Shown piece by piece: positions 1 through 8,111 of a DNA stretch of 41,925 bases. A model generated the notes under the pieces. That model worked only from the letters and a program-made list of their open reading frames with translations, did no database searches and was not told the origin of the DNA. The stretch is from an uncultured Tateyamaria sp. (GTDB lineage Bacteria; Pseudomonadota; Alphaproteobacteria; Rhodobacterales; Rhodobacteraceae). Position numbers and translations under genes: made by a program. The stretch is from assembly GCF_947504105.1 (NCBI RefSeq), contig NZ_CANNGP010000038.1, positions 1 to 41,925 of the forward strand, in the 5' to 3' direction. How positions within the stretch are numbered: position 1 is the first letter of the stretch; each line of letters starts with the position of its first letter.

Positions 1-233
1 GACACAAGACCGCTTCTGAAAAGGTACACGCAATCCCATTTAACCCTTGCTATGCGGGTGCCATCCACACAAGTCATTTAAGAAGCTGTACTAAAAGTCA
101 TCTCTCTGCGCATTTCGGCCTTAAGGCTGTTGCACAGCATCTGTCTCAACGCGCGTTCACCCAGCCTTGGGAATCTCGCCATTCGCGCAGGCCAACACTG
201 CCGTGCAATGGGCAACACTATGGCTTCGTCTTC

Positions 234-256
234 GTAGCGCAGGGATGTCCTCCGCC
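234..256 (+). repeat. Degenerate copy of a GC-rich palindromic repeat abutting the fbpB stop codon
   Basis: The 23 bases match the better copies at 36983-37051 (read on the minus strand) at 18 positions by eye. The right arm TGTCCTCCGCC is identical and the left arm has five changes (GTAGCGCAGGGA instead of GTAAGGCGGAGG). It lies directly against the stop codon of the permease on the minus strand (257-259), so it would fall at the very start of that gene's 3' untranslated region. The degraded left arm weakens the hairpin, so a terminator role is uncertain here. Confidence 0.45.
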
Positions 257-1915
257 CTAGCGGCGACGCACCTGGCGGCAGATCAGGATCACGGGCAAGA
301 GACCTACGGCCACTATAACGAGGCTGGGGACCGCCGCACCGTTCAGGCGTTCGTCTGATGCAAGCCGATACGCCTGCACTGCCAGCGTGTCGTAGTTGAA
401 CGGGCGCATGATCAGGGTGGCCGGAAGCTCTTTCATCACATCCACGAAGACGATCAGCAGGGCTGTCAGCAGGCTGGGCGTGAGGATCGGCAAGTGTACC
501 CGACGCAGGGTGGCAAAGGGGCCTTTGCCCAGCGACCGGCTAGCCGCATCCATGTTGGCGTGCACCAGAGCTTGCCCGCCTTCGTAAGCACCCAAGGCGG
601 CGGCTAGGAACCGAACCATGTAGGCAAAGACCAGAAGCCAGATCGACCCGGTGATCAGCAGCCCCGTCGATATGTCAAAGGTGGTCCGCATCCATGCATC
701 GAGCGCATTGTCGAAGGCCGCAAAGGGCACCAGCAGCCCCACGGCGATCACGCCCCCGGGCACGGCATAACCCAGTCGCGCGATATAGGCTGCTGTCGTC
801 GAGGACCGGCCCGGGCGGCTGCGCATGTAGTACCCAACTGCTATGGCCGCCCCGAGCGTCAGGACTGCGGCGGTGGAGGCCAGGACAAGCGAGTTGCGGA
901 TGAAGCCGAGATACCGTGTGCTGGTCAACACCTGCTCGGACCCGAGCCCCATGTTGAACAGGGCGATGATGGGAAAGAGCGCGCCGAAAAGCACTGGGAG
1001 GCCGCAGAGCGTGATGGCGGCCCCAGCCGACCACCCCGTCAGCTTGAGCGGCGGGTGGTGCCGTTGTCCGCGGCTGGGATCGTGGTACTTGGCCTGCCCC
1101 CGTTGCATCCGTTCGAGGATCGCCAGTAGCAGCGCGAAGGACAGGAGGCACAGCGCCAGTTGCGCGGCTCCGGCCCGGTCGCCCAAAGAGAACCAGCTGG
1201 TGTAGATGCCGGTGGCAAAGGTCTGCACGCCGAAATAGGCGACGGTGCCGAAATCGGCGATCGTCTCCATCACTGCCAGCAGCACACCGGCGGCGATGGC
1301 CGGGCGCGCAAGTGGCAGGCTGACCCGGAAGAAGGCTACAAGCGGACGGGATCCCAGCGCACGTGCGGCCATGAAGGTGGACCCGCTTTGCTGCAGGAAG
1401 GCGGCGCGGCTGAGCAGGTAGACATAGGGGTAAAGCACCAGCACGAGCATGGCCGCCGCCCCACCAAGCGAGCGAATTTCGGGAAACCAGTAGTCCCGCG
1501 GCCCCCAACCCGTCAGATCCCGTAGGGTCGTCTGCACGATCCCCGGATGGTCGAGGATATGGGTGTAGGCATAGGCCAGAACGTAGGCCGGAAAGGCGAG
1601 TGGCAACACCAGCGCAATTTCGAACAGGCGCGCACCGGGAAAGCGAGTCATCGTGACCAGCCACGCCGCACCCACACCGATGGCGAAGGTTCCGGTGGAC
1701 ACGAGGACTACCAAAAGGATCGTATTGCCTGTGTAGCGCCACAGCACGGTCGAGAGCAAATGCGTCAGCGTATCCGTTCCGCCCGTCAGCGCAGCAAGAG
1801 CCACCGCAAGCATGGGTAGAAGGCAGATCAGCGCAACGGTCCACCCCATGATGGACAGCGCACGGGGTGCGGCACCTTTTGGTGCGTCGGACTGGAAGAA
1901 TGAGGTCAGCGCCAC
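257..1915 (-). CDS. Iron(III) ABC transporter permease, FbpB/SfuB type
   Basis: An inner-membrane permease of about 552 residues that would move ferric iron from a periplasmic binding protein into the cytoplasm, powered by a separate ATPase. The protein is two homologous halves of about six hydrophobic segments each, the usual fused FbpB layout (about 500-560 aa), with EAA-type loops such as the segment around ARALGSRPLVAFFRVSLPLA in the first half and DAASRSLGKGPFATLRRVHL in the second. I chose the GTG at 1915 because AGGG lies about 7 bases upstream; a GTG at 1939 gives 8 more residues and has no visible ribosome site. Neither the binding protein (FbpA) nor the ATPase (FbpC) is adjacent: the gene is alone on its strand, facing away from the DUF1428 gene. 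The iron specificity is inferred from family resemblance only. Confidence 0.85.
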   Translation of the reverse strand: MALTSFFQSDAPKGAAPRALSIMGWTVALICLLPMLAVALAALTGGTDTLTHLLSTVLWRYTGNTILLVVLVSTGTFAIGVGAAWLVTMTRFPGARLFEIALVLPLAFPAYVLAYAYTHILDHPGIVQTTLRDLTGWGPRDYWFPEIRSLGGAAAMLVLVLYPYVYLLSRAAFLQQSGSTFMAARALGSRPLVAFFRVSLPLARPAIAAGVLLAVMETIADFGTVAYFGVQTFATGIYTSWFSLGDRAGAAQLALCLLSFALLLAILERMQRGQAKYHDPSRGQRHHPPLKLTGWSAGAAITLCGLPVLFGALFPIIALFNMGLGSEQVLTSTRYLGFIRNSLVLASTAAVLTLGAAIAVGYYMRSRPGRSSTTAAYIARLGYAVPGGVIAVGLLVPFAAFDNALDAWMRTTFDISTGLLITGSIWLLVFAYMVRFLAAALGAYEGGQALVHANMDAASRSLGKGPFATLRRVHLPILTPSLLTALLIVFVDVMKELPATLIMRPFNYDTLAVQAYRLASDERLNGAAVPSLVIVAVGLLPVILICRQVRRR

Positions 1916-2062
1916 GTGATACCCTGCATCTGCGATCACCGGGTTATCTTACGTTTTCTATCGGGTTTCCAGCCCTTTGGCGTGCCCGCCTTGGAGCAAG
2001 GCGCCCCGAAACATGCGCCACATCTGATATGCTCAGGGCACACCAAGCAGGAGAGATGCGTT

Positions 2063-2419
2063 ATGTCATACATTGATGGCTTCATGGCCCCCGTGCGCAC
2101 AGAAGACCGCGACACCTATGTCGCATGGCTCAAGGACCAGCACGCCCTATTCAAGGAATACGGCGCCGATGTCATTGTCGATGCCTGGGAGGACAATGTG
2201 CCCGAAGGCGAAGTCACCTCGATGCACAAGGCTGTCGCCGTGAAGGAAGGGGAAAAGGTGTGCCTTGGCTGGATCATGTGGCCCGACAAGGACACGCGGG
2301 ATGCGGCCTGGGCCAAGGTCATGGATGACCCGCGCATGTCGCCTGACCAAAACCCAATGCCCTTTGACGGGCAGCGCATGATCTTTGGCGGCTTCGCGCC
2401 CGTGCTGATCACGGACTAG
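2063..2419 (+). CDS. DUF1428 (YbaA-like) small cytoplasmic protein
   Basis: A 118-residue soluble protein beginning MSYIDGFMAPV. The start, the alternation of short hydrophobic and acidic stretches, and the end (DGQRMIFGGFAPV) match the DUF1428 family, whose E. coli member is YbaA; members adopt a dimeric alpha/beta-barrel (ferredoxin-like) fold and have no established function. The start is well supported by AGGAGAG at 2049-2055, eight bases before the ATG. An in-frame start further upstream (1916) has no ribosome site. The gene converges on the PaaK-like ligase, and the two stop codons share the palindrome CTAG (2416-2419), so both genes end on the same four bases. Confidence 0.85.
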   Translation: MSYIDGFMAPVRTEDRDTYVAWLKDQHALFKEYGADVIVDAWEDNVPEGEVTSMHKAVAVKEGEKVCLGWIMWPDKDTRDAAWAKVMDDPRMSPDQNPMPFDGQRMIFGGFAPVLITD

Positions 2420-3630
2420 TCGTAGCTGCGCTGATCCTCGATCACGAGGCCGTCCTTGGGCAAGGTGTTCGGGGCGTGCACCTCGATTGTGCCTTTGAGC
2501 TTGAGGGTGTCGATCACGGATTGTAAATAGGTTGCCTGATCTCCGCCAGGGCTTTCCAGCTGGACTGTCATTGCGTCCTGTTCGCCGTCGCGCCGCGCGA
2601 TAACGCGGGCGCGGGTGACCTCGGGGTGCTTGGCCACCAATGCCGCTACCTGTTCGGGGCGGACGAACATACCCTTGATCTTGGTCGTCTGATCGGCGCG
2701 GCCCATCCAGCCCTTGATCCGCATATTGGTCCGGCCACATGGGCTGTGTCCGGGCAGCATGGCACTCATGTCGCCAGTGGCAAAGCGGATCAGCGGGTAG
2801 TCAGGATTGAGCGAGGTCACGATGACTTCGCCGACCTCACCTTCGGGCACCGGGTCACCTGTACCGGGAGTGACGATTTCGACGACGCCCCCTTCGTCCA
2901 CGATCATCCCTTCAAGGGCTGAAGACTCATAAGCGATGTTGCCGAGATCCGCCGTGGCGTAGGATTGCATGCAGGTGATGCCGCGGTCTTTGTAATGATC
3001 GCGCAGCGACGGGAAGAGCGCACCGCCACCCACGGCTGCCTTCGTGATCCCAAGCGTCACACCCATCTCATCCGCCTTGTCGAGGATGATTTTCAGGTAG
3101 TCTGGCGTCCCTGCGTAAGCCGTGGTGCCTACGTCTCGCGCAGCTGTCACTTGGAGTTCGGTCTGCCCTGTACCAGCAGGCAACACCTTGGCCCCTACTG
3201 CACGCGCACCGTTTTCAAAGATCATACCCGCAGGCGTCAGATGATAGCCAAAGCAGTTCTGCACCACGTCGCCCGGACCAAAGCCCGCCGCATGTAGGAA
3301 CCGCCCCATGCGCCACCAGTCATGGCTGATACCGCCCGGTTCGTAGATCGGGCCGGGGGATTGGAAGATATGGGCGACGTTGGACACCGGCAGTCCACCA
3401 AAGGGCGGCTTTTCCGCCTGCCATTTTGCGAGTTCGGATTTGCGCAGAACCGGTAAATGAGCGAGGTCGTCGAGATACTTGAGCTTGCCGATATCGGGCA
3501 GGCAGCTGCCAGCCGCCTCGGCCACGCGGGCCAGTTGAGCGTTCACCGCCTCAAGCTGAGCCGTATGACGCGCGTCGGTCGAGCGTGTTTCCAGATCGTC
3601 GTAGTACACTTTGTCCAACATCTCTTTCAT
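2416..3630 (-). CDS. Phenylacetate-CoA ligase-like AMP-forming CoA ligase
   Basis: A 404-residue adenylate-forming enzyme of the PaaK class, expected to convert a carboxylic acid plus ATP and CoA to an acyl-CoA plus AMP and PPi. The ordered adenylation motifs are visible: SYATADLGNIAYES in the middle (where PaaK enzymes carry their acid-binding motif), LIRFATGDMSAM, then GRADQTTKIKGMFVRPEQV leading into the small C-terminal domain. The length is near that of typical PaaK proteins (about 430). It is the last gene of the liv block, and its ATG overlaps the TGA of the preceding small gene in an ATGA junction (3627-3630). The context suggests it activates the acid imported by the neighbouring ABC system. 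The acid may not be phenylacetate, since no other paa genes are present. Confidence 0.85.
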   Translation of the reverse strand: MKEMLDKVYYDDLETRSTDARHTAQLEAVNAQLARVAEAAGSCLPDIGKLKYLDDLAHLPVLRKSELAKWQAEKPPFGGLPVSNVAHIFQSPGPIYEPGGISHDWWRMGRFLHAAGFGPGDVVQNCFGYHLTPAGMIFENGARAVGAKVLPAGTGQTELQVTAARDVGTTAYAGTPDYLKIILDKADEMGVTLGITKAAVGGGALFPSLRDHYKDRGITCMQSYATADLGNIAYESSALEGMIVDEGGVVEIVTPGTGDPVPEGEVGEVIVTSLNPDYPLIRFATGDMSAMLPGHSPCGRTNMRIKGWMGRADQTTKIKGMFVRPEQVAALVAKHPEVTRARVIARRDGEQDAMTVQLESPGGDQATYLQSVIDTLKLKGTIEVHAPNTLPKDGLVIEDQRSYD

Positions 3631-3914
3631 ACCGCTCTGATCTGTTGCGGACCTTTGACATCGAGGCGTTCGATCTCGCCCCGCACTTCCAGTTCCAGTT
3701 TCACGGTCACCACATGCCAGCCGAGTTTGCCAAGATCAGCAAGGGTCTGGTCATCCAGGCGCGCCTGCACCGCCGCGTTGAGATCCTTGTAAAGGACCGT
3801 GCCACCGTCCAAGGCCCCGAGGATCGCGCCGCGCACCGCGTCGAACTTCCACGCCGGGATGTTCGTGACCCCATCGCGCCCTTCGGCGGGGGTGCGGCAG
3901 GCGATCTTGTCCAT
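3627..3914 (-). CDS. Small conserved protein resembling DUF6958
   Basis: A 95-residue acidic, probably cytoplasmic protein with no signal peptide. Its body (IPAWKFDAVRGAILGAL, then KLGWHVVTVKLELEVRGEIE and a basic tail) is what I recall of the DUF6958 family, small winged-helix-like proteins of unknown function; this assignment is from memory. It starts one base after the cupin gene's stop and ends in an ATGA overlap with the PaaK-like ligase, so it is translated as part of the same message. The tight coupling suggests it assists or regulates the ligase, but nothing in the sequence proves this. Confidence 0.7.
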   Translation of the reverse strand: MDKIACRTPAEGRDGVTNIPAWKFDAVRGAILGALDGGTVLYKDLNAAVQARLDDQTLADLGKLGWHVVTVKLELEVRGEIERLDVKGPQQIRAV

Positions 3915-3915
3915 G

Positions 3916-4296
3916 TCAGTTGGCCAGAACGGTCAGCGGTTCACCCTTGCGCACCACGTGGGTTGTGATGGCGACCATGGGTTCGTCGCCCATATTGGTC
4001 AGACCGCCATGCACCTGCCCTTCGGGGAAATAGAGCGGCGTTCCAACAGCGAACTCGACAATGTTCCCATTGGGCGCTTCAGCCCGGGCGGCTGTCATCA
4101 CGATGGCATGTTCGTCACCTGGATGGGTGTGCAGCGGGATGGTCGCGCCGACGGGCACAGTCAGTCGTGTCACGACAACTTCCATCGTGTCGGACCCTGG
4201 CACATCGGCGCGGCGGAGTTCCTCGCGCTGGATGTCCTGCGCCCAGGCGGCACCTGCCATCAGCAGCGCCATTGCAGACAGAATGAGGTGTTTCAT
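3916..4296 (-). CDS. Exported small cupin-domain protein
   Basis: A 126-residue protein starting with a clear signal peptide (basic MKH, hydrophobic LILSAMALLMAG, cleavage after AWA), so it should act in the periplasm. The mature part is one cupin barrel: metal-binding residues are visible in the first motif (PLHTHPGDEHAIVM) and in the second (FPEGQVHGGLTN). Single-domain cupins of this kind bind a metal and a small ligand, or act as isomerases or dioxygenases; the sequence does not tell which. A GGGAGAG ribosome site precedes the ATG, and the gene follows livF by 12 bases. A periplasmic cupin in a Liv-type uptake operon could bind or convert the substrate before transport; that is inference. 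Confidence 0.85.
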   Translation of the reverse strand: MKHLILSAMALLMAGAAWAQDIQREELRRADVPGSDTMEVVVTRLTVPVGATIPLHTHPGDEHAIVMTAARAEAPNGNIVEFAVGTPLYFPEGQVHGGLTNMGDEPMVAITTHVVRKGEPLTVLAN

Positions 4297-4308
4297 CGCA
4301 ACTCTCCC

Positions 4309-5133
4309 TTAGCTGAGCCACCGCTTGCGGCGGCGATACGACCGCACGTCGCGGAAGGATTTGCGCCCTTCGTCCGACATGCCGAGATAGAATTCTTTGA
4401 CGTCCGGGTTTTCGCGCAGTTCGGCGGCAGGGCCGTCCATCACGACACGACCGGATTCGAGGATGTAGCCATAATGCGCAAAACGCAGGGCCACATTTGT
4501 GTTCTGCTCGGCCAGAAGGAAGGTCACGCCTTCATTCTCGTTCACAGACTTCACGATGCCGAAAATCTGTTCGACCAACTGCGGCGCCAGCCCCATCGAC
4601 GGCTCGTCCAGCAGGATCGTCTCGGGCTTGGACATCAGTGCCCGACCAATCGCGGTCATCTGCTGCTCACCACCAGAGGTGTAGCCCGCCTGGCTTTTTC
4701 GGCGCTCACGCAGCCGCGGGAAGTAATTGTAAACCATCTCAAGATCAGCAGCGACTGCGCCCTTGCCGTCGGTCCGGGTATAGGCACCGGTCAGCAGGTT
4801 TTCCTCAACGGTGAGGTGCTCAAAACAGTGGCGGCCCTCCATCACCTGTACGACACCGCGCTTGACCAGATCGGCGGGGTCCTTCTCGGCCGTGTTTTCG
4901 CCGTGATAGTGGATCGACCCCTTGGTCACTTCACCGCGTTCGGACGCCAGCAGGCCCGAAATGGCTTTCAAAGTGGTGGTCTTGCCTGCGCCATTGCCGC
5001 CCAGCAAAGCGGTGATGCCGCCCTTGGGCACCTTGAGGCTGACGCCTTTCAACACGAGGATCACGTGGTTGTAGATCACCTCGATATTGTTGACCTCTAG
5101 AACGGTCTCGGTCTGTGCCTGGGCATCCAGCAT
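4309..5133 (-). CDS. livF: Branched-chain-amino-acid-type ABC transporter ATPase, LivF
   Basis: A cytoplasmic ATPase subunit of 274 residues of the Liv (HAAT) importer class. Walker A is GGNGAGKTTTLKA (near residue 45), the signature is TSGGEQQM and Walker B is ETILLDEPSMGLAP. It carries a basic C-terminal tail (RSYRRRKRWLS) that ordinary LivF proteins of about 235-250 residues lack. I recall this tail from LivF proteins encoded beside AMP-binding enzymes, which agrees with the two CoA ligases here. It sits between livK and the cupin gene. The substrate of the transporter cannot be read from this subunit. Confidence 0.9.
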   Translation of the reverse strand: MLDAQAQTETVLEVNNIEVIYNHVILVLKGVSLKVPKGGITALLGGNGAGKTTTLKAISGLLASERGEVTKGSIHYHGENTAEKDPADLVKRGVVQVMEGRHCFEHLTVEENLLTGAYTRTDGKGAVAADLEMVYNYFPRLRERRKSQAGYTSGGEQQMTAIGRALMSKPETILLDEPSMGLAPQLVEQIFGIVKSVNENEGVTFLLAEQNTNVALRFAHYGYILESGRVVMDGPAAELRENPDVKEFYLGMSDEGRKSFRDVRSYRRRKRWLS

Positions 5134-5201
5134 GGGCCACCTGTCCTGTCAAAATACTCATGGATCCCAGCGGCGACAGATGCCGCCGCCGGGTCACAGG
5201 C

Positions 5202-6476
5202 TTAGCAGCCCGCTTCGATGTTGTTCTCGCTGGCATAGGATGCGCTGTCCTCGTCGATCAGCGGCTGGATCACATCCATGTCCGTGGCCGAAAATTCAGA
5301 GATCAGCGACCATGTGCCCGCCGATGCATCCCACTGGGTCATGCCGATCAGGCCCGGACCACCGTGGTTTTCGCAGGACACGTTGAAGGATGGACCAAAG
5401 CCTGGCAGACCCAGTTCGGTCATCTTGGCCTCGGTGATTTCCAATGCTTCCATGCCGTCACGCATCATCGCGGGCGTGATCTCGGCCTCACCATGGATGT
5501 CCTGCGCGGTCTTGGCCGCCTCGGCCGCCAGCATCGCGGCGTAGAGGCCACGGTTGTAGAGCACCGTGCCGATCTGATCACCAGCACCAGCCGCCTTACC
5601 CGCATCCACAACGTATTTCTGGATGTCGTCAAAGACAGGGAAGTCGCTGCCCACACCGTGGAATGTCAGCGCCTTGTAGCCGTTGGCCGCGTCGCCTGCT
5701 GGCAGCACGTCGTTTTCAGATCCGGACCACCAGATACCGATGAAGTTTTCCATCGGATACCGGATGTTCGCCGCTTCCTGGATCGCCACCTGGTTCATCA
5801 CACCCCAGCCATACATGATGACATTGTCGGGACGCTCACGGCGGATTTGCAGCCATTGCGACTTTTGCTCCTGACCGGGGTGATCGACGGCCACCAGCAT
5901 CAGCTCGAAGCCGTGCTTTTCCGACAGCTCTTCGAGCGTGCGGATCGGCTCTTTGCCATAGGCGGAGTTGTGGTAGACCAGCGCGATTTTCTTGCCCGCT
6001 ATGTCACCCTGGCTCATCAGGTAGTTGATCGCACCCGACGCCCCGTTCCAGTAGTTGGCAGGGTAGTTGAAGGTGTGGCTGAAAACCTCACCATTCGCCG
6101 CCGAGGTCCGGCCATAACCCATGGTGTGCATGGGGATGCCGTCAGCCGTGGTCTTGGGGATCAGCTGATAGGTGATGCCGGTCGACAGCGGTTGGTAAAC
6201 CAGTGAGCCTTCACCCTTGGTCGACTCGTAGCATTCCACACCCTTTTCGGTGTTGTAGCCCGTCTCGCATTCCAGCACGCGCGTTGCCACGCCACCGATG
6301 CCGCCATCACGTTCGTTCAGCAGTGTAAAGTAGTCGGCGTAGCCATCGGCAAAGGGGATGCCCCCCGCCGCATATGGGCCTGTCCGGTAGCTGAGCGATG
6401 GGAACACGAGGTCCGCCATCACCGGGCTTGCCACCATCATGGCTGCGACGGCGTAGGTGCCTAGTTTGTATTTCAT
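5202..6476 (-). CDS. Liv-type periplasmic substrate-binding protein, LivK-like
   Basis: A 424-residue exported binding protein of the type-I periplasmic-binding fold used by Liv/HAAT importers. It has a signal peptide ending in SPVMA, followed by LVFPSLSYRTGPYAAGGIPF, where classic LivK proteins have a polar substrate-contacting loop. It is longer than classic LivJ/LivK (about 370). Two cysteine pairs are visible, near the N-terminus (LECETGYNTEKGVECYE) and at the C-terminus (SCENH and the final GC). The ATG at 6476 is chosen because GGGAGGAATT precedes it; a longer reading from 6542 is not supported. A palindrome at 6527-6548 lies just upstream in the gap after livM. The divergence from amino-acid binders and the flanking CoA ligases favour a non-amino-acid ligand. 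Confidence 0.9.
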   Translation of the reverse strand: MKYKLGTYAVAAMMVASPVMADLVFPSLSYRTGPYAAGGIPFADGYADYFTLLNERDGGIGGVATRVLECETGYNTEKGVECYESTKGEGSLVYQPLSTGITYQLIPKTTADGIPMHTMGYGRTSAANGEVFSHTFNYPANYWNGASGAINYLMSQGDIAGKKIALVYHNSAYGKEPIRTLEELSEKHGFELMLVAVDHPGQEQKSQWLQIRRERPDNVIMYGWGVMNQVAIQEAANIRYPMENFIGIWWSGSENDVLPAGDAANGYKALTFHGVGSDFPVFDDIQKYVVDAGKAAGAGDQIGTVLYNRGLYAAMLAAEAAKTAQDIHGEAEITPAMMRDGMEALEITEAKMTELGLPGFGPSFNVSCENHGGPGLIGMTQWDASAGTWSLISEFSATDMDVIQPLIDEDSASYASENNIEAGC

Positions 6477-6526
6477 CGGTAATTCCTCCCTAATTGGTTG
6501 TCCGATGCGAGCCCTGCGGCCCATCC

Positions 6527-6548
6527 GTAGGGCGGGGTTCACCCCGCC
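6527..6548 (+). repeat. GC-rich palindrome in the livM-livK gap
   Basis: GTAG is followed by a perfect eight-base stem GGCGGGGT, a two-base loop TC, and ACCCCGCC. It belongs to the same general type as the palindromes at 32580-32648 and 36983-37051 (GTA, one base, then GGCGG...CCGCC). There is no T-run, so an intrinsic terminator is unlikely. In the livM-livK transcript it would form a strong hairpin about 50 bases before the livK start, a position where such elements can protect the downstream message. The abundant binding protein often needs more transcript than the permeases; that role is inference. Confidence 0.6.
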
Positions 6549-6566
6549 ATTCTTGGTGGCCCCCCG

Positions 6567-7643
6567 TCAGTGCGGGAACGGCCACAATCTCAATTTCTCC
6601 TTGGCAACACGCCACAATTGCGCCAGCCCGTGCGGTTCAAGGATCAGGAACATGATGATCAGACCGCCCACGATCACAAGTTGGAAGTGTGCCACGATGT
6701 CTGTCGGCCAGCCCATCAGGTCCACACCCACGATTTTCAGGACCACGGGCAGGACCACCAGGAATGCGGCTCCGGCAAAGGAACCAAAGATTGACCCAAG
6801 GCCCCCGATGATGATCATGAACAGAACAAGGAATGACTTGGTGATACCGAACACCTCGCCGACTTCGACCGCGCCAAGGTAGACCGCAAAGAACAAGGCC
6901 CCCGACACACCGACAAAGAAGGACGACACAGCAAAGGCCGTCAGCTTGGCGCGTAGCGGGTTCACCCCGATGATCTCGGCCGCGATGTCCATATCACGGA
7001 TCGCCATCCATTCGCGCCCGATCGATCCGCGCGTCAGGTTACGCGCCAGGATCGCGGCGCCGACGGTAAAGACCAAACAGAACAGATAAGTGGCCCATGC
7101 TTCGGTATTCGGCCCGGTGACTTCGATGCCAAACACGGTACGCTCAGGCGCGTTGATCTGACCCGAGGCCGAGTAATTGTAGAACCATGACACCTTGTTG
7201 AAGAGCCAGACCAAGAAGAACTGCGCGGCCAGTGTCGCCACGGCAAGGTAGAACCCCTTGATCCGCAAACTTGGTAAGCCAAAGGCGGTGCCGACAAGGG
7301 CCGTAATGCCCCCAGCAAGGATGACGTGGAAAAAGATGTTCACATCCGGAAACGCGGTCATCAGCTTATAGCAGGCATAAGCACCCACAGCCATGAACCC
7401 GCCGGTGCCCAGCGACACCTGCCCACAATATCCCGTCAGGATGTTCAGCCCGATCGCTGCAATGGCGTAGATCAAGAAGGGCAAAAAGATAGAATTGACC
7501 AGATAATCCGTCATCACGAAGGGCATGACCAGCACGGCCACAGCCAGCACGACATAGTACCGATAGCGGTCGAACTTAATCGGGAAGGTCTGGCTATCCT
7601 GCGGATATGTCGTCGAAAAATCGCCCGCCTCACGATAGAACAT
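6567..7643 (-). CDS. livM: Branched-chain-amino-acid-type ABC transporter permease, LivM
   Basis: An inner-membrane permease of 358 residues with about eight to ten hydrophobic segments. The LivM family pattern is visible: LNILTGYCGQVSLGTGGFMAVGAYACY in the first third and the cytoplasmic EAA-like loop IGREWMAIRDMDIAAEIIGVNPLRAKLTAFAVSSF followed by GGLGSIFGSFAGA. A strong GGGAGGAG lies about 7 bases before the ATG. It would pair with LivH to form the channel. It is separated from livH by 468 bases that contain a gene on the opposite strand (7770-8099), which is unusual for a liv operon. Confidence 0.9.
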   Translation of the reverse strand: MFYREAGDFSTTYPQDSQTFPIKFDRYRYYVVLAVAVLVMPFVMTDYLVNSIFLPFLIYAIAAIGLNILTGYCGQVSLGTGGFMAVGAYACYKLMTAFPDVNIFFHVILAGGITALVGTAFGLPSLRIKGFYLAVATLAAQFFLVWLFNKVSWFYNYSASGQINAPERTVFGIEVTGPNTEAWATYLFCLVFTVGAAILARNLTRGSIGREWMAIRDMDIAAEIIGVNPLRAKLTAFAVSSFFVGVSGALFFAVYLGAVEVGEVFGITKSFLVLFMIIIGGLGSIFGSFAGAAFLVVLPVVLKIVGVDLMGWPTDIVAHFQLVIVGGLIIMFLILEPHGLAQLWRVAKEKLRLWPFPH

Positions 7644-7769
7644 CAGCTTGCTCCTCCCAGTGCGCGCGTGGTGAACGCGGCTTTAACCAACCTGTCGGGT
7701 TTCTGCGTTTTGCCACATTTTCCGCCCGGTCCCATGGCAATCTGAGCTTGGGTAAATGGAGTGGGATCT

Positions 7770-8099
7770 ATGACCGCAATTCTGGACGACATCCGTCGTC
7801 TCGATGCCGCGCATGCGCGGGGTGAAATCAATGCCGTCGATCTTGCGGCGGCCAAGTCCAAGCTATTCGAGGCCGTACCGGACGCGGACGAGATAACCGT
7901 CCATGCAACTGCGCGTACCGTGCCACGCCGCCCTCCTGCGGCGCGGCTTGGGCCAACGCTACTGCTGTGCATCTTCGTGCTGACGTTATGTGCCGGTTCG
8001 ACCTTGTTGCTGACCGGGGACCTCATGCTGGCAATGACATTGTCCATCACAGTGCTTGCCGCGTTGACGGTGACGTTGTTCCGGCAGTTGGATGGGTAG
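7770..8099 (+). CDS. Small membrane protein with a SHOCT-like N-terminus
   Basis: A 109-residue protein encoded against the direction of the surrounding liv genes. Residues 1-40 (ILDDIRRLDAAHARGEINA and following) resemble the SHOCT helical motif, a short module in bacterial membrane proteins thought to mediate oligomerisation. Residues about 60-105 form two hydrophobic segments (LGPTLLLCIFVLTLCAGSTLLL and LMLAMTLSITVLAALTVTLF). ATG at 7770 is preceded by GGAGTGG with 5-6 base spacing; the GTG three codons upstream would overlap that site. The gene ends 12 bases before the end of livH, so readthrough from either side would make antisense RNA. The function is unknown. Confidence 0.7.
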   Translation: MTAILDDIRRLDAAHARGEINAVDLAAAKSKLFEAVPDADEITVHATARTVPRRPPAARLGPTLLLCIFVLTLCAGSTLLLTGDLMLAMTLSITVLAALTVTLFRQLDG

Positions 8100-8111
8100 C
8101 AAAGGGTTGGG

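Noticed and set aside
1-233. Possible insertion-sequence or gene fragment at the left edge
   Set aside because: The region is richer in A and T and has short frames only; I could not match it to any transposase or gene in either direction, so nothing is claimed.
3799-5100. 433-codon plus-strand open frame
   Set aside because: It is antisense to the cupin and livF genes, whose motifs are unmistakable; its translation is histidine-rich and without domains, as expected for the shadow of a GC-rich gene.
5115-6206. 363-codon plus-strand open frame
   Set aside because: It is opposite the LivK-type binding protein and has no motifs or ribosome site of its own.
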